A stretch of 64,000 nt of DNA from Zymoseptoria tritici IPO323 (Eukaryota > Ascomycota > Dothideomycetes > Mycosphaerellales > Mycosphaerellaceae): positions 310,001-374,000 of the forward strand of contig NC_018215.1 of NCBI RefSeq assembly GCF_000219625.1, read 5' to 3'. The notes under the pieces were generated by a model. The model saw only the letters and a program-made list of their open reading frames with translations, was not told the origin of the DNA and did not search any database. Positions within the stretch are counted from its first letter, which is position 1, and each line of letters begins with the position of its first letter. Below are positions 53,577 through 64,000 of the stretch, piece by piece. A program made the translations under genes and the position numbers.

Positions 53577-55649
53577 CTATCCCTCCCATCCCGCCTTCTC
53601 CATCATCCCATTCCTCGCTCCCCTCCCTCTATTCGCTCCATCTCCACCACCTCCACCACCTCTCCCTCTTCCACCACCCCCTCGTCCACCCCCACCTCTC
53701 CCCCTGCCCCCACCACCACCTCCCCTCCCCCCTCTGGGACCACCATTATTCCTCCGATTCATCGAAAAATCAATCTTAATCAACGGTTTCTCCACCCACT
53801 CCACGCCCTCCAAGCCCAACCTCTGCTTCTCCCCTCCAGGTAATCTCCACGCCTGGAAAACACCCATCTTCGACTCGGAATCCCTCCCCGCGTCTCGCAA
53901 TTCGGGGATCCAAGCGCGGATATACGCCCCTTCGGGATCGTAGTCGACGGCTTGCTTGACGGGGTTGAAGACTCGGGCGTCGCCGCGGGGATCGTTGCCG
54001 ACGCCGGAGACGTATTGCCTGTGTTTTTTCTCGCGGTTAGTCTTGGGGGGGGGGGGCATTGGGTAAGAGGGAAGGGAGGGAATGGGTGAGGAGGCTTACC
54101 AGTTTCCCCAGTTGGAGGAGACGTCGTAGTCGATGAGGTTCATCTCGTACCATTCCGCGCCTACGCGCCAGTCGATCTCGAGGCGTTTGGCGAGGTAGGA
54201 TGCGACATTTTGTCGTGCGCGATTGCTGGTCCAGCCGGTGAGGTAGAGTTCTCGTTGACTCGCATCGATGAGTCCCGTGCCGGTGCGTCCGCAGAGAAAG
54301 CGCTCGACGGTGATGCGGGTGTCTTCATCGTTGACGCCCTGGCGGTTCTTTTTGTTGGTGGAGTGCGAGTAAGGCGAAGAGATGAATTTGTTGGCGGCGG
54401 AGGGGTCTTGACGGTAGCCGTCGAGCCAGAAGAGTTTCTGGCCGAATTTGAAGGTGCAGAGGCGCATGTAGTCGCGCCAGAGGAGTTCGAAACGTACGGC
54501 GGCGGTGCCCTGGGGAGGTGTTAGTGGTTTGCTTGAAGATGGTGAGGAGAATGAGTTCATACCTTGTTCTCTCCCTTTCCGTAACCCTGAGCATTCTTGC
54601 CAACATCACCCTTGCCGTCTTCGAAGTCGACTAGACGCCAGTGGACCTGTCTTGCTGTGATGGAACCCAACGCCAGCCAAGCCGACAATTTCGTGCTGAA
54701 GTCGAGACCGAGCAGACCATTCCTCGTGTCCTTGTATGAAGTCATCGCACCAGATTCGATCAAATGCTTGATACGATCAAGTCCAGGTTTCGAACCTCCC
54801 ACGAAAGGATGGGCGGACTCGGCTCCTTCGGGCAGAGTGGGAGCATTCTTGAGCTGCTGATCGGCGTCCAATGGCTTGTTCAGAGCTGTGATCGTGTCCT
54901 TGAGGGAGTGAGGAATCGCAAACGGCTTTGCTTGCTCCGGGATGAAGTCCGGAAGTGATGGCAATTTCTTCGCAAGTGGCAACTCCTGGCGAGGAGCTTC
55001 ACGCAACGGCTCAACAGTCTTTCGGAAAGATGTGAAGACATCATTCAACTCGCGGGCGTCCTTGAAGGGCAGATCGCGGCTGTGAATTGTTAGCTCGAAT
55101 CATCGACAAACCAGTCATCTCTACAACAACTCACTCATCAACGAAATACTTTTCATCATTCCACAACTGAAACTCCTTCCCATCCTTCTCCACCATCTTC
55201 TTCACATCCTGCTCCTCGACTTGCTCCTCCCAACTCTTCTCCCCCGTCATCCACACGCCATGCACCTCCGCGTCGTCACGACCTCGATACCCATCCAAAA
55301 CCGCCTGAACAGCATCCTTGACCGTTCCCACTCGAAGAATCAAATCACTCTGATCCTTTTGCAAATCCTGCTTCAGATCCCACACGCTCTCCGCCATGAA
55401 CTTCGCCCTGAGCTTACCGCATCTCCAGAATCCACCCACGGCACTGCGGGCCTCCGGGTAAGGAGACTTTTCGCTGTCGGAGGAGAGGAAGCCGGAGATT
55501 TCGAGTTGATTGGCGGGAAAGACGTAGAGAGGGAGGAGATGAGTGAAGGGTTTTTGAGATTGGGAGTTGAGGTGGGCGAGTTCAGTGAAAATGGGGTTGT
55601 CGGCCAGTCGGAGATCCCGACGGAGGAGGTAGATGAGGACCCGTTGCAT
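53577..55649 (-). CDS. cry: Cryptochrome DASH, 627 aa, with glycine/arginine-rich tail
   Basis: Four exons (55135-55649, 54563-55079, 54100-54509, 53577-54018) with introns of 55, 53 and 81 nt give 627 aa. The N-terminal photolyase-related domain starts MQRVLIYLLRRDLRLADNP. The FAD-binding half has GTAAVRFELLWRDYMRL, RTGTGLIDASQRELYLTGW, SNRARQNVASYLAKRLEIDW, the E-W-Y-E-M block and YDVSSNWGNWQYVSGVGNDP, completed across the last intron. The C-terminus is an RGG/Gly tail of about 55 residues, as seen in several DASH cryptochromes including Neurospora CRY. It binds FAD and MTHF and acts as a blue-light receptor and single-strand DNA photolyase in relatives. A G12 homopolymer lies in intron 3. 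Confidence 0.92.
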
Positions 55650-56712
55650 GTTGGGCGGTGTTTTTGGGTGGTGATGTTCTTTCAAACGCTTGTTTGGCTC
55701 GGAGAGAGCGTGGAAGCTTGGTGTGGTCTATCGAAGTCGCTGAAAGTCACGATTTCTCATTCCCGGTCTCGTGGGATCGGGCAGACAGTGACAGTAAATG
55801 TGTGCCTCCACGAAGATCGGCTTGGCAAATGCGACTTGGCCAGGTAGATGATCCGAGGCGAATCGACGTAGATCGGATAGATGTCGTCGGCAGTTCCCCT
55901 TGCAGTCGTGAAGAAGAATGCAACCCGAGCCGATGTTGAGTGAAGATCAGTGAGAGGGTCCGAGTGGATGAGCGAGCTTGACAGTGGGACCCAGGAATCT
56001 GCAGCAGGGTGAGAAGGTCGATGTCAGTGGAAGATGGTGTCCGTCAGAAGATGTACGTGCAGGTACAACGCGGTGCAGCAATCAATGCAGAGGTAACAGA
56101 GAAAGGGGCCTAGCAGGCAAGAAGAATATAGGGTGGAATTGCACAGGCGGGAAAGGGCTAAGAGGCACACTTCGCCAACCTACAAAGAAATGTGACGGTC
56201 ATCGTGAGGGCGAGCCCGAAAGCATGTCAGACCCGAGTCGAGTCTATGCTCAAATGGGGCAAAGCGATGGAATTCGACGCCAAGGACGTATAGATCGTGG
56301 GAAACTGCCCCAGCGGGTGAAGATCGATGTCCTGCAAGATTCAGATGAGATGAGATTCGTCCTGGTCGTCTCCACCTGTGCACTGCGAGGACTAAGCTTT
56401 TCGGGGCATCTATGCCTGTACGTCGCTTGACGAGTCTTCATGGGCATCCACCAAAGCACCATCGTCAAACCAAAATAATCGTCACCGCACAAACTTCATG
56501 ACGACGAGATCGATCTTCATAACACGATGCGGAAGGGGCTCCTTCTAGCGTCGATCTTGGTGCGATCGGGACCCGCTGCAGGGTCTCTTTCGATCGGACC
56601 AGCATCATCAAGGGACCAGGGCATAGCTTCCATGAGAAAGTCTAGAAGCTATCCATCCTCCACCCCGACCCAATCTATCGCAACGACAGTATCCTCAAAC
56701 CAACCTCCCAAT
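55650..56712. other. No supported gene; promoter of the cryptochrome gene
   Basis: About 1 kb upstream of the cryptochrome start and downstream of the glutamate decarboxylase stop. Short frames only. Confidence 0.5.
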
Positions 56713-58534
56713 CTAACAAACCGTCCGATGCACACCCTCACTCATCGGCCTCTTCGCCGCGTGCTTCTCATGCGCGCCCAGTCCCCGACTGCTGTGCTTC
56801 TTCTCCGTCGTCGTGTTGCTGCTCGCCGGCTGGTACACCTGCATATCCACCGCGTCCGTGTTCATGATATTCTCCGTCACCTCGCAGATATCCGTGATCA
56901 AGCGGTCGAGCAGGTCGAGGGACATGGATTCGCGGACGACGACGCGGAGGATTTCGAGCTTTTCTTCGTTGGGTGGGAGGGGGTAGTCTGTTTTGAACAC
57001 GGTCTCGTTAGTATTGCTCTGGTCGTTGGGGTGTTTGAGTGGGGTGTTTCTCACTGGGAATGATGTATTGTTTCGCTCGCAGCAAGTTGCTGACGCTCAC
57101 TTGCTTGACGTGCGGGTATTTCTGCTTGAACTCGTCCGTCAAGGCGAAGGCCACGACGGGCAGACCGGCGTTGTAGTCGGCCGAGGTCTCGCCTTCCTTG
57201 GTCGGTGCGATGACGCCCTTTTGGTACTCGTGCTGGCCCTTGGGACGGTGGATGTCGCTCACGCACTTGTACCAGCCGGTCGACTCGAGAGATTTGGAGA
57301 GCAGGCGGGCATTGCTCAATGCATTCTCCATGATGGCGCGGTAGCCGGTGAAGCCCACTATCGAAATTTGTTAGCTGAGGCATGGTCGAACGTGGCTGAT
57401 TGCTGCTTACAGTGGATAAGGTTGAAGTACTGCGCAATGATCTGTGCTCCCGGACGCGAGAAGTTGAGCGTGTACGACTCCTCAGTACCACCTAGGTAGT
57501 GCAGCTCGAAGACGAGATGCTTGGGCAGGTACGACTCATCCCTCCAAATGATCCAACCCACTCCAGCGTACACCAGTCCAAACTTGTGTCCACTGACGTT
57601 GATCGACTTCACTCGCGGCAGAGCAAAGTCCCACTTCGGACCGCCTGCTTTGGCGTTTGTGAAAGGAGCGATGAATCCGCCTGAAGCAGCATCGACGTGA
57701 ATTGGGATGTCCACTCCAGTCTCTTTCTCATACGCATCCAAGATGTTCGAGATCTCCTCCACAGGCTCGTAGTGTCCGGTGTAGGTGCTTCCCAAGATGA
57801 CAAAGATTCCAATCGTGTTCTCGTCGATGTTTTGCTTGACGAGCTCTGGGTCGAGGCGGTAGTTGGATTTGGCGCTGACTGGGAGGATGCGAGCTTCTAC
57901 TTCGAAGTAGCGGGCGAACTTCTCCAGAGCAACCTGAGCGTTGGCTCCCATGATGATGTTGGGTTTCGAGGTGTCCTTGCCTGCCGCCTGGCGCTTCTCT
58001 TGCCAGCGTCGCTTCATGGCTAGGCCTCCCAAGTGAATGGCTTCGGAGGAACCGGTCGTGGCTGAGCCAATGGCTTTCTCACCTTTTTGCTGTAGGGTTG
58101 TCAGTGATGCTCTAGATGGTCCTCACCTCGCTCTCATCACTTACGACGTTCCACATGTGTGCAATGATTGAGACGCAACGAGCATGCATTTGCATCATTG
58201 CTGGGTACTCATCGGCGTCACTCATGTTCTTTGACAGATTCTCAACCATGAGCTGCTCGGCCTCCCTCTCCATGTATGTTCCCACGAAAGAGGCCAAGTT
58301 AAGGTTGGGCCTGCCGTCGAGATCCAACTCGTCTTTCAGCATCTGATGCACAGCGTCGGCGGGAGCTCCATCGTGCGGAATTTTGAACTTTGACAGCTCG
58401 GATTGAGCATTGTATCGCGAGCTGTATGGTGTGATGTGCGAGACCGCGCTTGATCCGCGGCCGTGCTGGTGGTGAGGACTCTTGTGGAGCTGAGCCATGA
58501 GCTCATCCGGGTCTACGTGTGATGCGAGAGCCAT
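56713..58534 (-). CDS. GAD1: Glutamate decarboxylase, 548 aa
   Basis: Four exons (58145-58534, 57411-58089, 57055-57357, 56713-56987) with introns of 55, 53 and 67 nt give 548 aa. The start MALASHVDPDELMAQL is chosen over an in-frame upstream codon. Landmarks: SELSKFKIPHDGAPADAV, NLNLASFVGTYMEREAEQLM, TTGSSEAIHLGGLAMKR, the PLP-contacting IHVDAASGGFIAPF, the PLP lysine in NVSGHKFGLVYAG, and LRVVVRESMS in the last exon. It converts glutamate to GABA and CO2, linked to acid and oxidative stress tolerance and the GABA shunt. Location is cytosolic. Confidence 0.94.
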
Positions 58535-59228
58535 GTTGGTACTGTGCGGTGAGAGTAGAGTTTGAGAAAGGTGTGCTGAGATAAAGCTGCTGTTTGTGTC
58601 GTTGTGATCGAGGAGGAGAAAGAAGAATGCCAATGGAAAGACCTACCGTGAATTATGTTTGCTGCGTTCACTGACCAAGCTCTGTTGAAATGTCCCGCAT
58701 TCTTGACGTATCCCGCGGTCAGAGCGGTTGCAATTGGGCAAAACGAGTTCCCTGGGACATTTGTCACGTTGCCATTGGATGCATTGCGGAGGACGGTTTG
58801 CCGAAGACCATGGTTCCGATCACAACGCTGTGACGCGCTGGTCTGGTCAGTGGTGGTACCTCCTACAGCATGAGGCTCAAGCCATGCGACTGCACCACAG
58901 CAACATGGTCGTCTCCCGTACGGCGTTCAAGCATCTTTCATCACTTGTGCAAATGGCGACGTTCAACGTGGCCAACTCGCTCCGTCTTACTCCTTCAATG
59001 CTGACCAACAGGATGTCCAGGGAGCTGTGAGAGCTTCGTGTGCCACACCTTGTCCCATGTCGCGTCATCGATTGGCCCACGCCGACTGTCTCATCATTGC
59101 GCGTTCCTGGAACTGCACCCCATGGTACGGGTAATCACCTCATGTAGGCTGCTGCGTCTCACCTTCTCCTTCACTTCTTCCTTTCCCATCTCTCTCCCTC
59201 ACAACTCACCCTCCACTTCATCGCCACC
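58535..59228. other. Divergent promoter region
   Basis: Separates the divergent glutamate decarboxylase and fasciclin genes. Pyrimidine-rich runs just before 59229 (CCTTCTCCTTCACTTC and similar) resemble CT-rich leaders of strongly expressed fungal genes. Confidence 0.55.
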
Positions 59229-60680
59229 ATGAAGTTCTCCACCATCCTGCCGTTCGCGGCCATCACCACCGCCTTCGTGGTGCCCTCCGAAGAGGTCCTC
59301 AGCGAGCTCAAGATCGAGAATCACCACCAGTCGACCACCGTCTACGATGAGGTCCTTTCCACCAAGGACGACATTGTCAGCAAGTTTGAGAGCTTCCTCC
59401 ACGAATCCAAGGACCGTGCAAAGCACGCCTGGGAGGATGTCTCCGAGAAGTCTCAAAACTTGATGGACGATGCCTTCAGCCGAGCGGATGAGGTGGCAAC
59501 CACTTTTGGGGACAAGATGGAGGAGACTGCCAATGATATGCAATCATGGCTCGAGGAGCACAACATGTTCGAGTCGTCGGACGATGGCCACCACCACGAT
59601 GGTGATCACAAGAGGCCCCACCATCCGCCTCACCACGACGACCCTCACCACGGCAAGCCCAACCTGACCGTCTACCAGTTGATCGCCGGCAGCAAGTACA
59701 CCACCAAGCTCGCCAAGCTGATCAACGAGTACGATGACCTGGTCGAGGCCTTGAACAGCACTGCGGCTAACTACACCATCTTCGCCCCCACCGATGCCGC
59801 TTTCGAGAAGATCCCCGAGCACGCCCACAAGCCCACCAAGGAGCAGCTCAAGGCGGTCCTCACCTACCACGTCGTGCCTGACTTCTACCCAGCCGGCCGC
59901 GTTCTTGTTTCTCACACTGCCCCAACCCTCCTCAAGGGCAAGCACCTCAGTTCACAGGAGGAGCCTCAGCGCATCGCCTTCAAGATTGGCCTCCGCGGCT
60001 TGACCGTCAACTTCTACTCCCGCATCGTGGCGATCAACATCTTTGGCACCAACGGTGTGATCCACGGTGTCGACTCCCTTCTCATCCCTCCTCCATCCAT
60101 CATCACCCTCATCGACCTCTTCCCGGGTGAGTTCAGCACGCTCGAGCTCGGCCTCGGCAAGACCGGTCTGCTGGAGAAGTTCAACCACACCGACCACCAC
60201 CAGGGCGGCACCTTCTTCGCGCCTTCCAACTGGGCCTTCCAGAAGCTTGGTCCACGAGTCAACGCTTTCCTCTTCTCTCAGTACGGCAAGAAGTACCTCG
60301 AGGCACTCCTCAAGTACCACGTAGTACCAAAGAACACTCTCTACTCCGACGCATACTACAAGGCCAAGGACAGCGACGCCGAGATGGAGGAGATCCCTAA
60401 GGGCTACTTCCACGTCGACCTCCCAACACTTCTCGATGACCGCTCGCTGTCGATCGACATTGGCCGCTACGGAGGATACATCAGCATGAAGATCAACGGC
60501 TTCTCCACCGTGTCTGTGCAGGATGGTGTTGCCGAGGACGGTGTGTTGCACGTCGTGTCTAGCGTTCTCATCCCACCGAAGAGTGTCGGTGGTAAGATGG
60601 TGCACTACGAGGGAGGTGAGATCACCGAGGAGGAGTTGAAGGAGCGTCTTGAGCCATTCGTGGCGAAGATGGATCTTTAG
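59229..60680 (+). CDS. Secreted protein with two fasciclin (FAS1) domains and a His-rich linker, 483 aa
   Basis: A single exon of 483 aa. A signal peptide (MKFSTILPFAAITTAFVVP) leads into a charged helical region of about 100 residues. A histidine-rich linker at about residues 118-146 holds 12 or so His in clusters (DDGHHHDGDHKRPHH and onward). The first FAS1 domain spans about 150-285 with NYTIFAPTDAAFEKIP and VLTYHVVP; the second spans about 290-455 with GGTFFAPSNWAFQKLG and LLKYHVVPKNTLY. A GGEITEEELKERLEPF helix ends the protein. FAS1 proteins work in cell adhesion or the cell wall. I see no obvious GPI signal. Codon use is strongly biased, suggesting high expression. Confidence 0.9.
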   Translation: MKFSTILPFAAITTAFVVPSEEVLSELKIENHHQSTTVYDEVLSTKDDIVSKFESFLHESKDRAKHAWEDVSEKSQNLMDDAFSRADEVATTFGDKMEETANDMQSWLEEHNMFESSDDGHHHDGDHKRPHHPPHHDDPHHGKPNLTVYQLIAGSKYTTKLAKLINEYDDLVEALNSTAANYTIFAPTDAAFEKIPEHAHKPTKEQLKAVLTYHVVPDFYPAGRVLVSHTAPTLLKGKHLSSQEEPQRIAFKIGLRGLTVNFYSRIVAINIFGTNGVIHGVDSLLIPPPSIITLIDLFPGEFSTLELGLGKTGLLEKFNHTDHHQGGTFFAPSNWAFQKLGPRVNAFLFSQYGKKYLEALLKYHVVPKNTLYSDAYYKAKDSDAEMEEIPKGYFHVDLPTLLDDRSLSIDIGRYGGYISMKINGFSTVSVQDGVAEDGVLHVVSSVLIPPKSVGGKMVHYEGGEITEEELKERLEPFVAKMDL

Positions 60681-61185
60681 ATTCGTGATTGATGACTAGA
60701 ATGTCATATTCATTGTAGATGGTATATCGCCAAGACTGGAAAATGCGTTTGGCTTGTATGATATACGTTATGAATTGAATGACCTTACGTTTGACACCGC
60801 TGTGCCTTAAAAAAACCATCACGATTGCGAAGATTCCATTGTGGACTTTCTCTCGTAGCATGCTCATCTTCATCCTCATCTTGCTCCTGTTCTCTTTTCT
60901 CGTGCCAGTAGACCGCTGCAAAAACTGTTTAGTCAGCAACTTCGTCTTCGTCAATCCCGTCCGTCGACAACCATGATCCACTTCACGATGAATTCAAAGA
61001 AACATGTCAGCACATTTTCACTAGATCATCTGGAAGAGTCGAAACACACGCAGAGAGTGTATTCTGCCCATGCGCACATCAAATTGAAGCGATTCGCACC
61101 CACCGCGAAATCCTCTTCCGCAGCAGATCGCCTTCCCACACGACCATTAAAAACAACCAAGCCCAACCAGCAAGATCCAAGAAAG
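60681..61185. other. Intergenic
   Basis: 3' region of the fasciclin gene and promoter of the NatB subunit gene. No supported coding frame. Confidence 0.55.
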
Positions 61186-61946
61186 ATGTCCTCAATACGG
61201 CCCATGACGCCCATGGACCTCCTCAAATTCAATCCATGCAATCTAGACCACCTCACAGAAACCTACGGCATCGGCTTCTACCTCGACTACTTCCGGCAAT
61301 GGCCCCGACTCTGCAAAGTCATCGAATCACCCAGCGGACAAATCGAAGCATACAGTAAGTAAGAAGATACACACACACACACACATCGCGAACTCACCGC
61401 TCTCAAAACTTCAAATGCTAAAAAAGTCAATCCCACAGTCCTGGGCAAAGTCGAGTCCTCCCCGACCGCCGCGCCCATCGAACCCTACGACCCATCCCTC
61501 AACCTCTACCGCAAAGGCAAATTCTCCAACTACCTCCCCTGGCACGCCCACATCACCTGCCTCACGGTCGCGCCCGCGGCACGAAGGCTGGGTTACGCGA
61601 CGAGGTTGTCCGAGGCGATTGAGATTGCGGGGGATGAGTGCGATGCGTGGTTTGTGGACTTGTTCGTGAGGGTGGAGAATGAGGCTGCGATTAAGCTTTA
61701 TAAGAAGATGGGGTGAGTTGTGCTGCTGGGTCTTGAGATTGGGATCGAGATTGAGGTGTGATGTGGTGGGATGGATGGCTGACTTTGGTGTGGTGTAGGT
61801 ATTCCGTGTTTCGAAGGATTACGGATTACTATAATGATGGGAGCGATGCGTTTGATATGCGGAAACCGTTGAAGAGGGATAAGGCGAGGAAGACGGTGAG
61901 GCCGAATGGAGAGAATATCAGGGTTAGTCCGGATGAAGTCTGGTGA
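61186..61946 (+). CDS. NAT3: NatB N-terminal acetyltransferase catalytic subunit, Nat3/Naa20-like, 196 aa
   Basis: Three exons (61186-61354, 61439-61712, 61799-61946) give 196 aa. The start MSSIRPMTPMDLLKFNPCNL and LTETYGIGFYLDYFRQWP is the Naa20 N-terminus. The GNAT core has HITCLTVAPAARRLGYATRL, the acetyl-CoA binding loop (R-x-x-G-x-A/G), and ENEAAIKLYKKMGYSVFRRI. The C-terminus is DYYNDGSDAFDMRKPLKRD and then a basic tail. NatB acetylates Met-Asp, Met-Glu and Met-Asn starts on ribosomes. A short insertion between strands (ESSPTAAPIEPYDPSL) is longer than in yeast. Intron 1 contains an (AC)n microsatellite. Confidence 0.9.
61368..61385. repeat. (AC)n dinucleotide microsatellite
   Basis: About nine AC units in the first intron of the NatB subunit gene. 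Confidence 0.85.
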
Positions 61947-62663
61947 GAGAATGCATGAACATTTAAACAGATGCTTGGGGATCAGTGCGTCAGACTCGGA
62001 GCGAGAAGCATGCCTCACGTCGATGATCCTAGAGGGAATTCTTGCGGTCACCTTGGCCGTGGGATGCGGTGGCGATGGCGCAACAACTGGTCCAGGTGCA
62101 AGATATGGCTCGGCAATCATATGTCAGCTTCGGTGGCTGCAAGAAAGCATGAGCTGCAAAATGAAGTCTGGTACTTTGCAACAGGCTGCCTGGGATGTCA
62201 ATGGAGTGGTAGGATGGCGGGCTTGAGGCTTTCCTGCTTCCTTTCTGCTCGTGAAGCAGACTGAACAGAAGCATGACTCTCAGCAATCGTTCCCTTGTTG
62301 TTCAGCGATTTCGCATGTGTCTATAGCGATGGTATGACAATTCGACACCGGGCACGGAGCCACTTCCGCTTCGAACGCGCTAGCGACGTCTTTCACGCGC
62401 GACCTCAAGGTCGAGCTTCACTTTCAATTTAGACCCCTCCCACACCACCATCGCATCGACCACACCATCCGACCGCGACAATTATCCACCGATAGCCTCT
62501 TGACGTCGAGTCACACACATCGAATTCCATCTGAATCGCCAGAAGCCACGATCTTGAAGGCCACTACTCGAGAACATTCACTCCGCACCAGTGACCGCGA
62601 GCCAGCAGTCGAAACTTCGGTGACGAACGCTGCACGCGCGACCACCTCTCTCTTCATCTCATC
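61947..62663. other. Intergenic, 5' leader of POB3
   Basis: No supported coding frame; a pyrimidine- and C-rich leader precedes POB3. Confidence 0.5.
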
Positions 62664-64000
62664 ATGTGCGTACCGTCAAGCTTTTCTCCAACTTGCAACC
62701 TCCGCCGCCATGCGACCAACCAAAGCCGTAGCTGACTCCAGCAGGGAATCCTTCGACGACATCTACCTCGATCTCTCCAAGCAGCCCGGCAAGTGCAGAC
62801 TCGCAGAGTCAGGTCTGGGCTGGAAACCTGTCGGTGGCAATTCCTTCACAGTAGACAAGGCGGAGCTCCAGAGCGCACAGTTCAGCCGAGCAGCACGTGG
62901 ATATGAGCTGAAGATCTATGCGCGCACGCTCGGCGTGGTGCAACTGGACGGCTTCAAGCAGGATGTGAGTGGTCTTACATACACGGATATTCGAGATCTC
63001 CGCTGACAAGACTCTCAGGACTTTGAGACGATTCAAAAATGCTTCAAGGTCTGGTATGGCGTACCGTTCGAGCAAAAGGAGCATGCTCTTCGTGGCTGGA
63101 ATTGGGGCAAGAACGAGATGGGCCGGAATGAACTCACCTTCAACGTGCGCAACCAGCCTGCATTCGAAATTCCATACACGGAAATCTCCAATACCAATCT
63201 GGCGGGCAAGAACGAGGTCGCGGTCGAATTCTCCCTTCCAGCGGACGGCGATGAGACAGGCACAAACGGTAGTCTGGGTGGCGCAAGAGCAAAGGGACGG
63301 AAGATGGGCGGTGCAACGGATCAATTGACGGAAGTGCGATTTTACATCCCCGGCACCGAGAAGAAGGCGAAGAACAGCGAGGAGGGAGACGATGCAGAGG
63401 ACGACGATGAGGAGGAGCACAACGCTGCCGGACTCTTCTACGACACCCTCATGAGCAAGGCCGAGATTGGAGAAGTCGCGGGAGACACATACGCCACCTT
63501 CCAGGAGATTCTGCATCTCACACCTCGTGGACGTTTCGACATTGACATGTACGAGAGCTCTTTCAGGCTGCGCGGAAAGACGTACGACTACAAGATTTCC
63601 TACGAGCACGCGAAGCGCTTCTTCCTCCTCCCTAAGCCGGATGACATGCATCAGCTCCTGGTCGTCGGATTGGACCCACCTCTTCGACAAGGCCAGACTC
63701 GTTACCCGTTCCTGGTGATGCAATTCAAGAGGGAAGAGGAGGTGCAGATCGAGCTCAACATGACCGACGAATTACTTCAGACCAAATATGCAGGCAAGCT
63801 CCAAGCTAAGTACGAGGAGCCCATAGGACGGGTTGTCTCGAAGATTTTCCACGGACTTACCGGCAAGCGTCTACTCCAACCCTCACCCGACTTCGTCAGC
63901 CATCACCAACAGAGCGGCGTCAAGTGCAGCATCAAAGCCAACGAGGGCCACCTCTTCTGCCTGGAAAAGGCCTTCCTCTTTGTGCCGAAGCCAGCCACAT
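62664..64000 (+). CDS. POB3: FACT complex subunit Pob3 (partial at right edge)
   Basis: The first exons of the histone chaperone Pob3/SSRP1. The conserved fungal N-terminus is MESFDDIYLDLSKQPGK. The codons ESFDD begin at 62746, right after a good acceptor (CAGCAG at 62739-62744). A GTGCGT donor after AT at 62664-62665 allows ATG to be formed as AT|G across a 79-nt intron. The alternative is a start at 62711 (MRPTKAV), reading through. Exon 2 is 62745-62964, then a 54-nt intron, and exon 3 from 63019 leaves the window. The SSRP1 domain is seen (AARGYELKIYARTLGVVQLDGF, TFNVRNQPAFEIPYTEI, an acidic loop DDAEDDDEEEH). Pob3 pairs with Spt16 to reorganise nucleosomes. Confidence 0.9.

Overview
The window is nuclear DNA of a filamentous ascomycete. 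The evidence is short GT-AG introns (mostly 40-120 nt) with CTAAC/CTGAC-like branch sites, moderate GC, and fungal families such as Zds1, acuK/ERT1, Pob3, Cry-DASH, GH32 and FAS1 secreted proteins. Gene style suggests a Dothideomycete, perhaps Mycosphaerellales; that placement is inferred, not shown. I saw no rRNA or tRNA gene, CRISPR array or complete transposon.

The window has two halves. Positions 1 to about 24,000 look like an accessory, decaying region. It holds small secreted cysteine-rich proteins (603-890; a broken three-repeat gene at 2548-2995; 16400-17054), an unrecognised 440-aa secreted protein in seven exons (17504-19153), a GH32 fructosidase, an MCT-type transporter and an aromatic amino acid decarboxylase. 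Broken genes lie among them: an S28 serine peptidase with several frameshifts, the tail of a shikimate/quinate dehydrogenase domain, a polyketide synthase enoyl-reductase remnant, a small gene with one in-frame TAG, and a Ser/Thr-rich repeat protein with two in-frame TAGs and two frame breaks. Four of the disabling changes (one ATG to ATA, three probable CAG to TAG) fit CpA-to-TpA transitions, the signature of repeat-induced point mutation (RIP).

Positions 24,200 to 64,000 are mostly dense, conserved housekeeping genes: a SWIRM-like protein, proteasome alpha subunit Pre9, WW/FF splicing factor Urn1, a 20-exon DHA1 transporter, gluconeogenesis regulator acuK/ERT1, riboflavin kinase Fmn1, an RGG protein with a probable GC-AG intron, a short-chain dehydrogenase, an Mpv17-family protein, Zds1, exosome subunit Rrp43, a pathogen-related protein, Cry-DASH, glutamate decarboxylase, a fasciclin protein, NatB catalytic subunit Nat3/Naa20, and FACT subunit Pob3, which runs off the right edge.

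The genes do not form one pathway. The left half is best read as an effector and secondary-metabolism graveyard beside a conserved block. The most unusual items are the tandemly duplicated intron-exon unit in the broken cysteine-rich gene, the micro-exon-rich DHA1 transporter, the probable start codon split by an intron in POB3, and the cluster of RIP-like nonsense mutations. All exon models come from reading frames, intron phase and splice signals by eye, with no transcript data.
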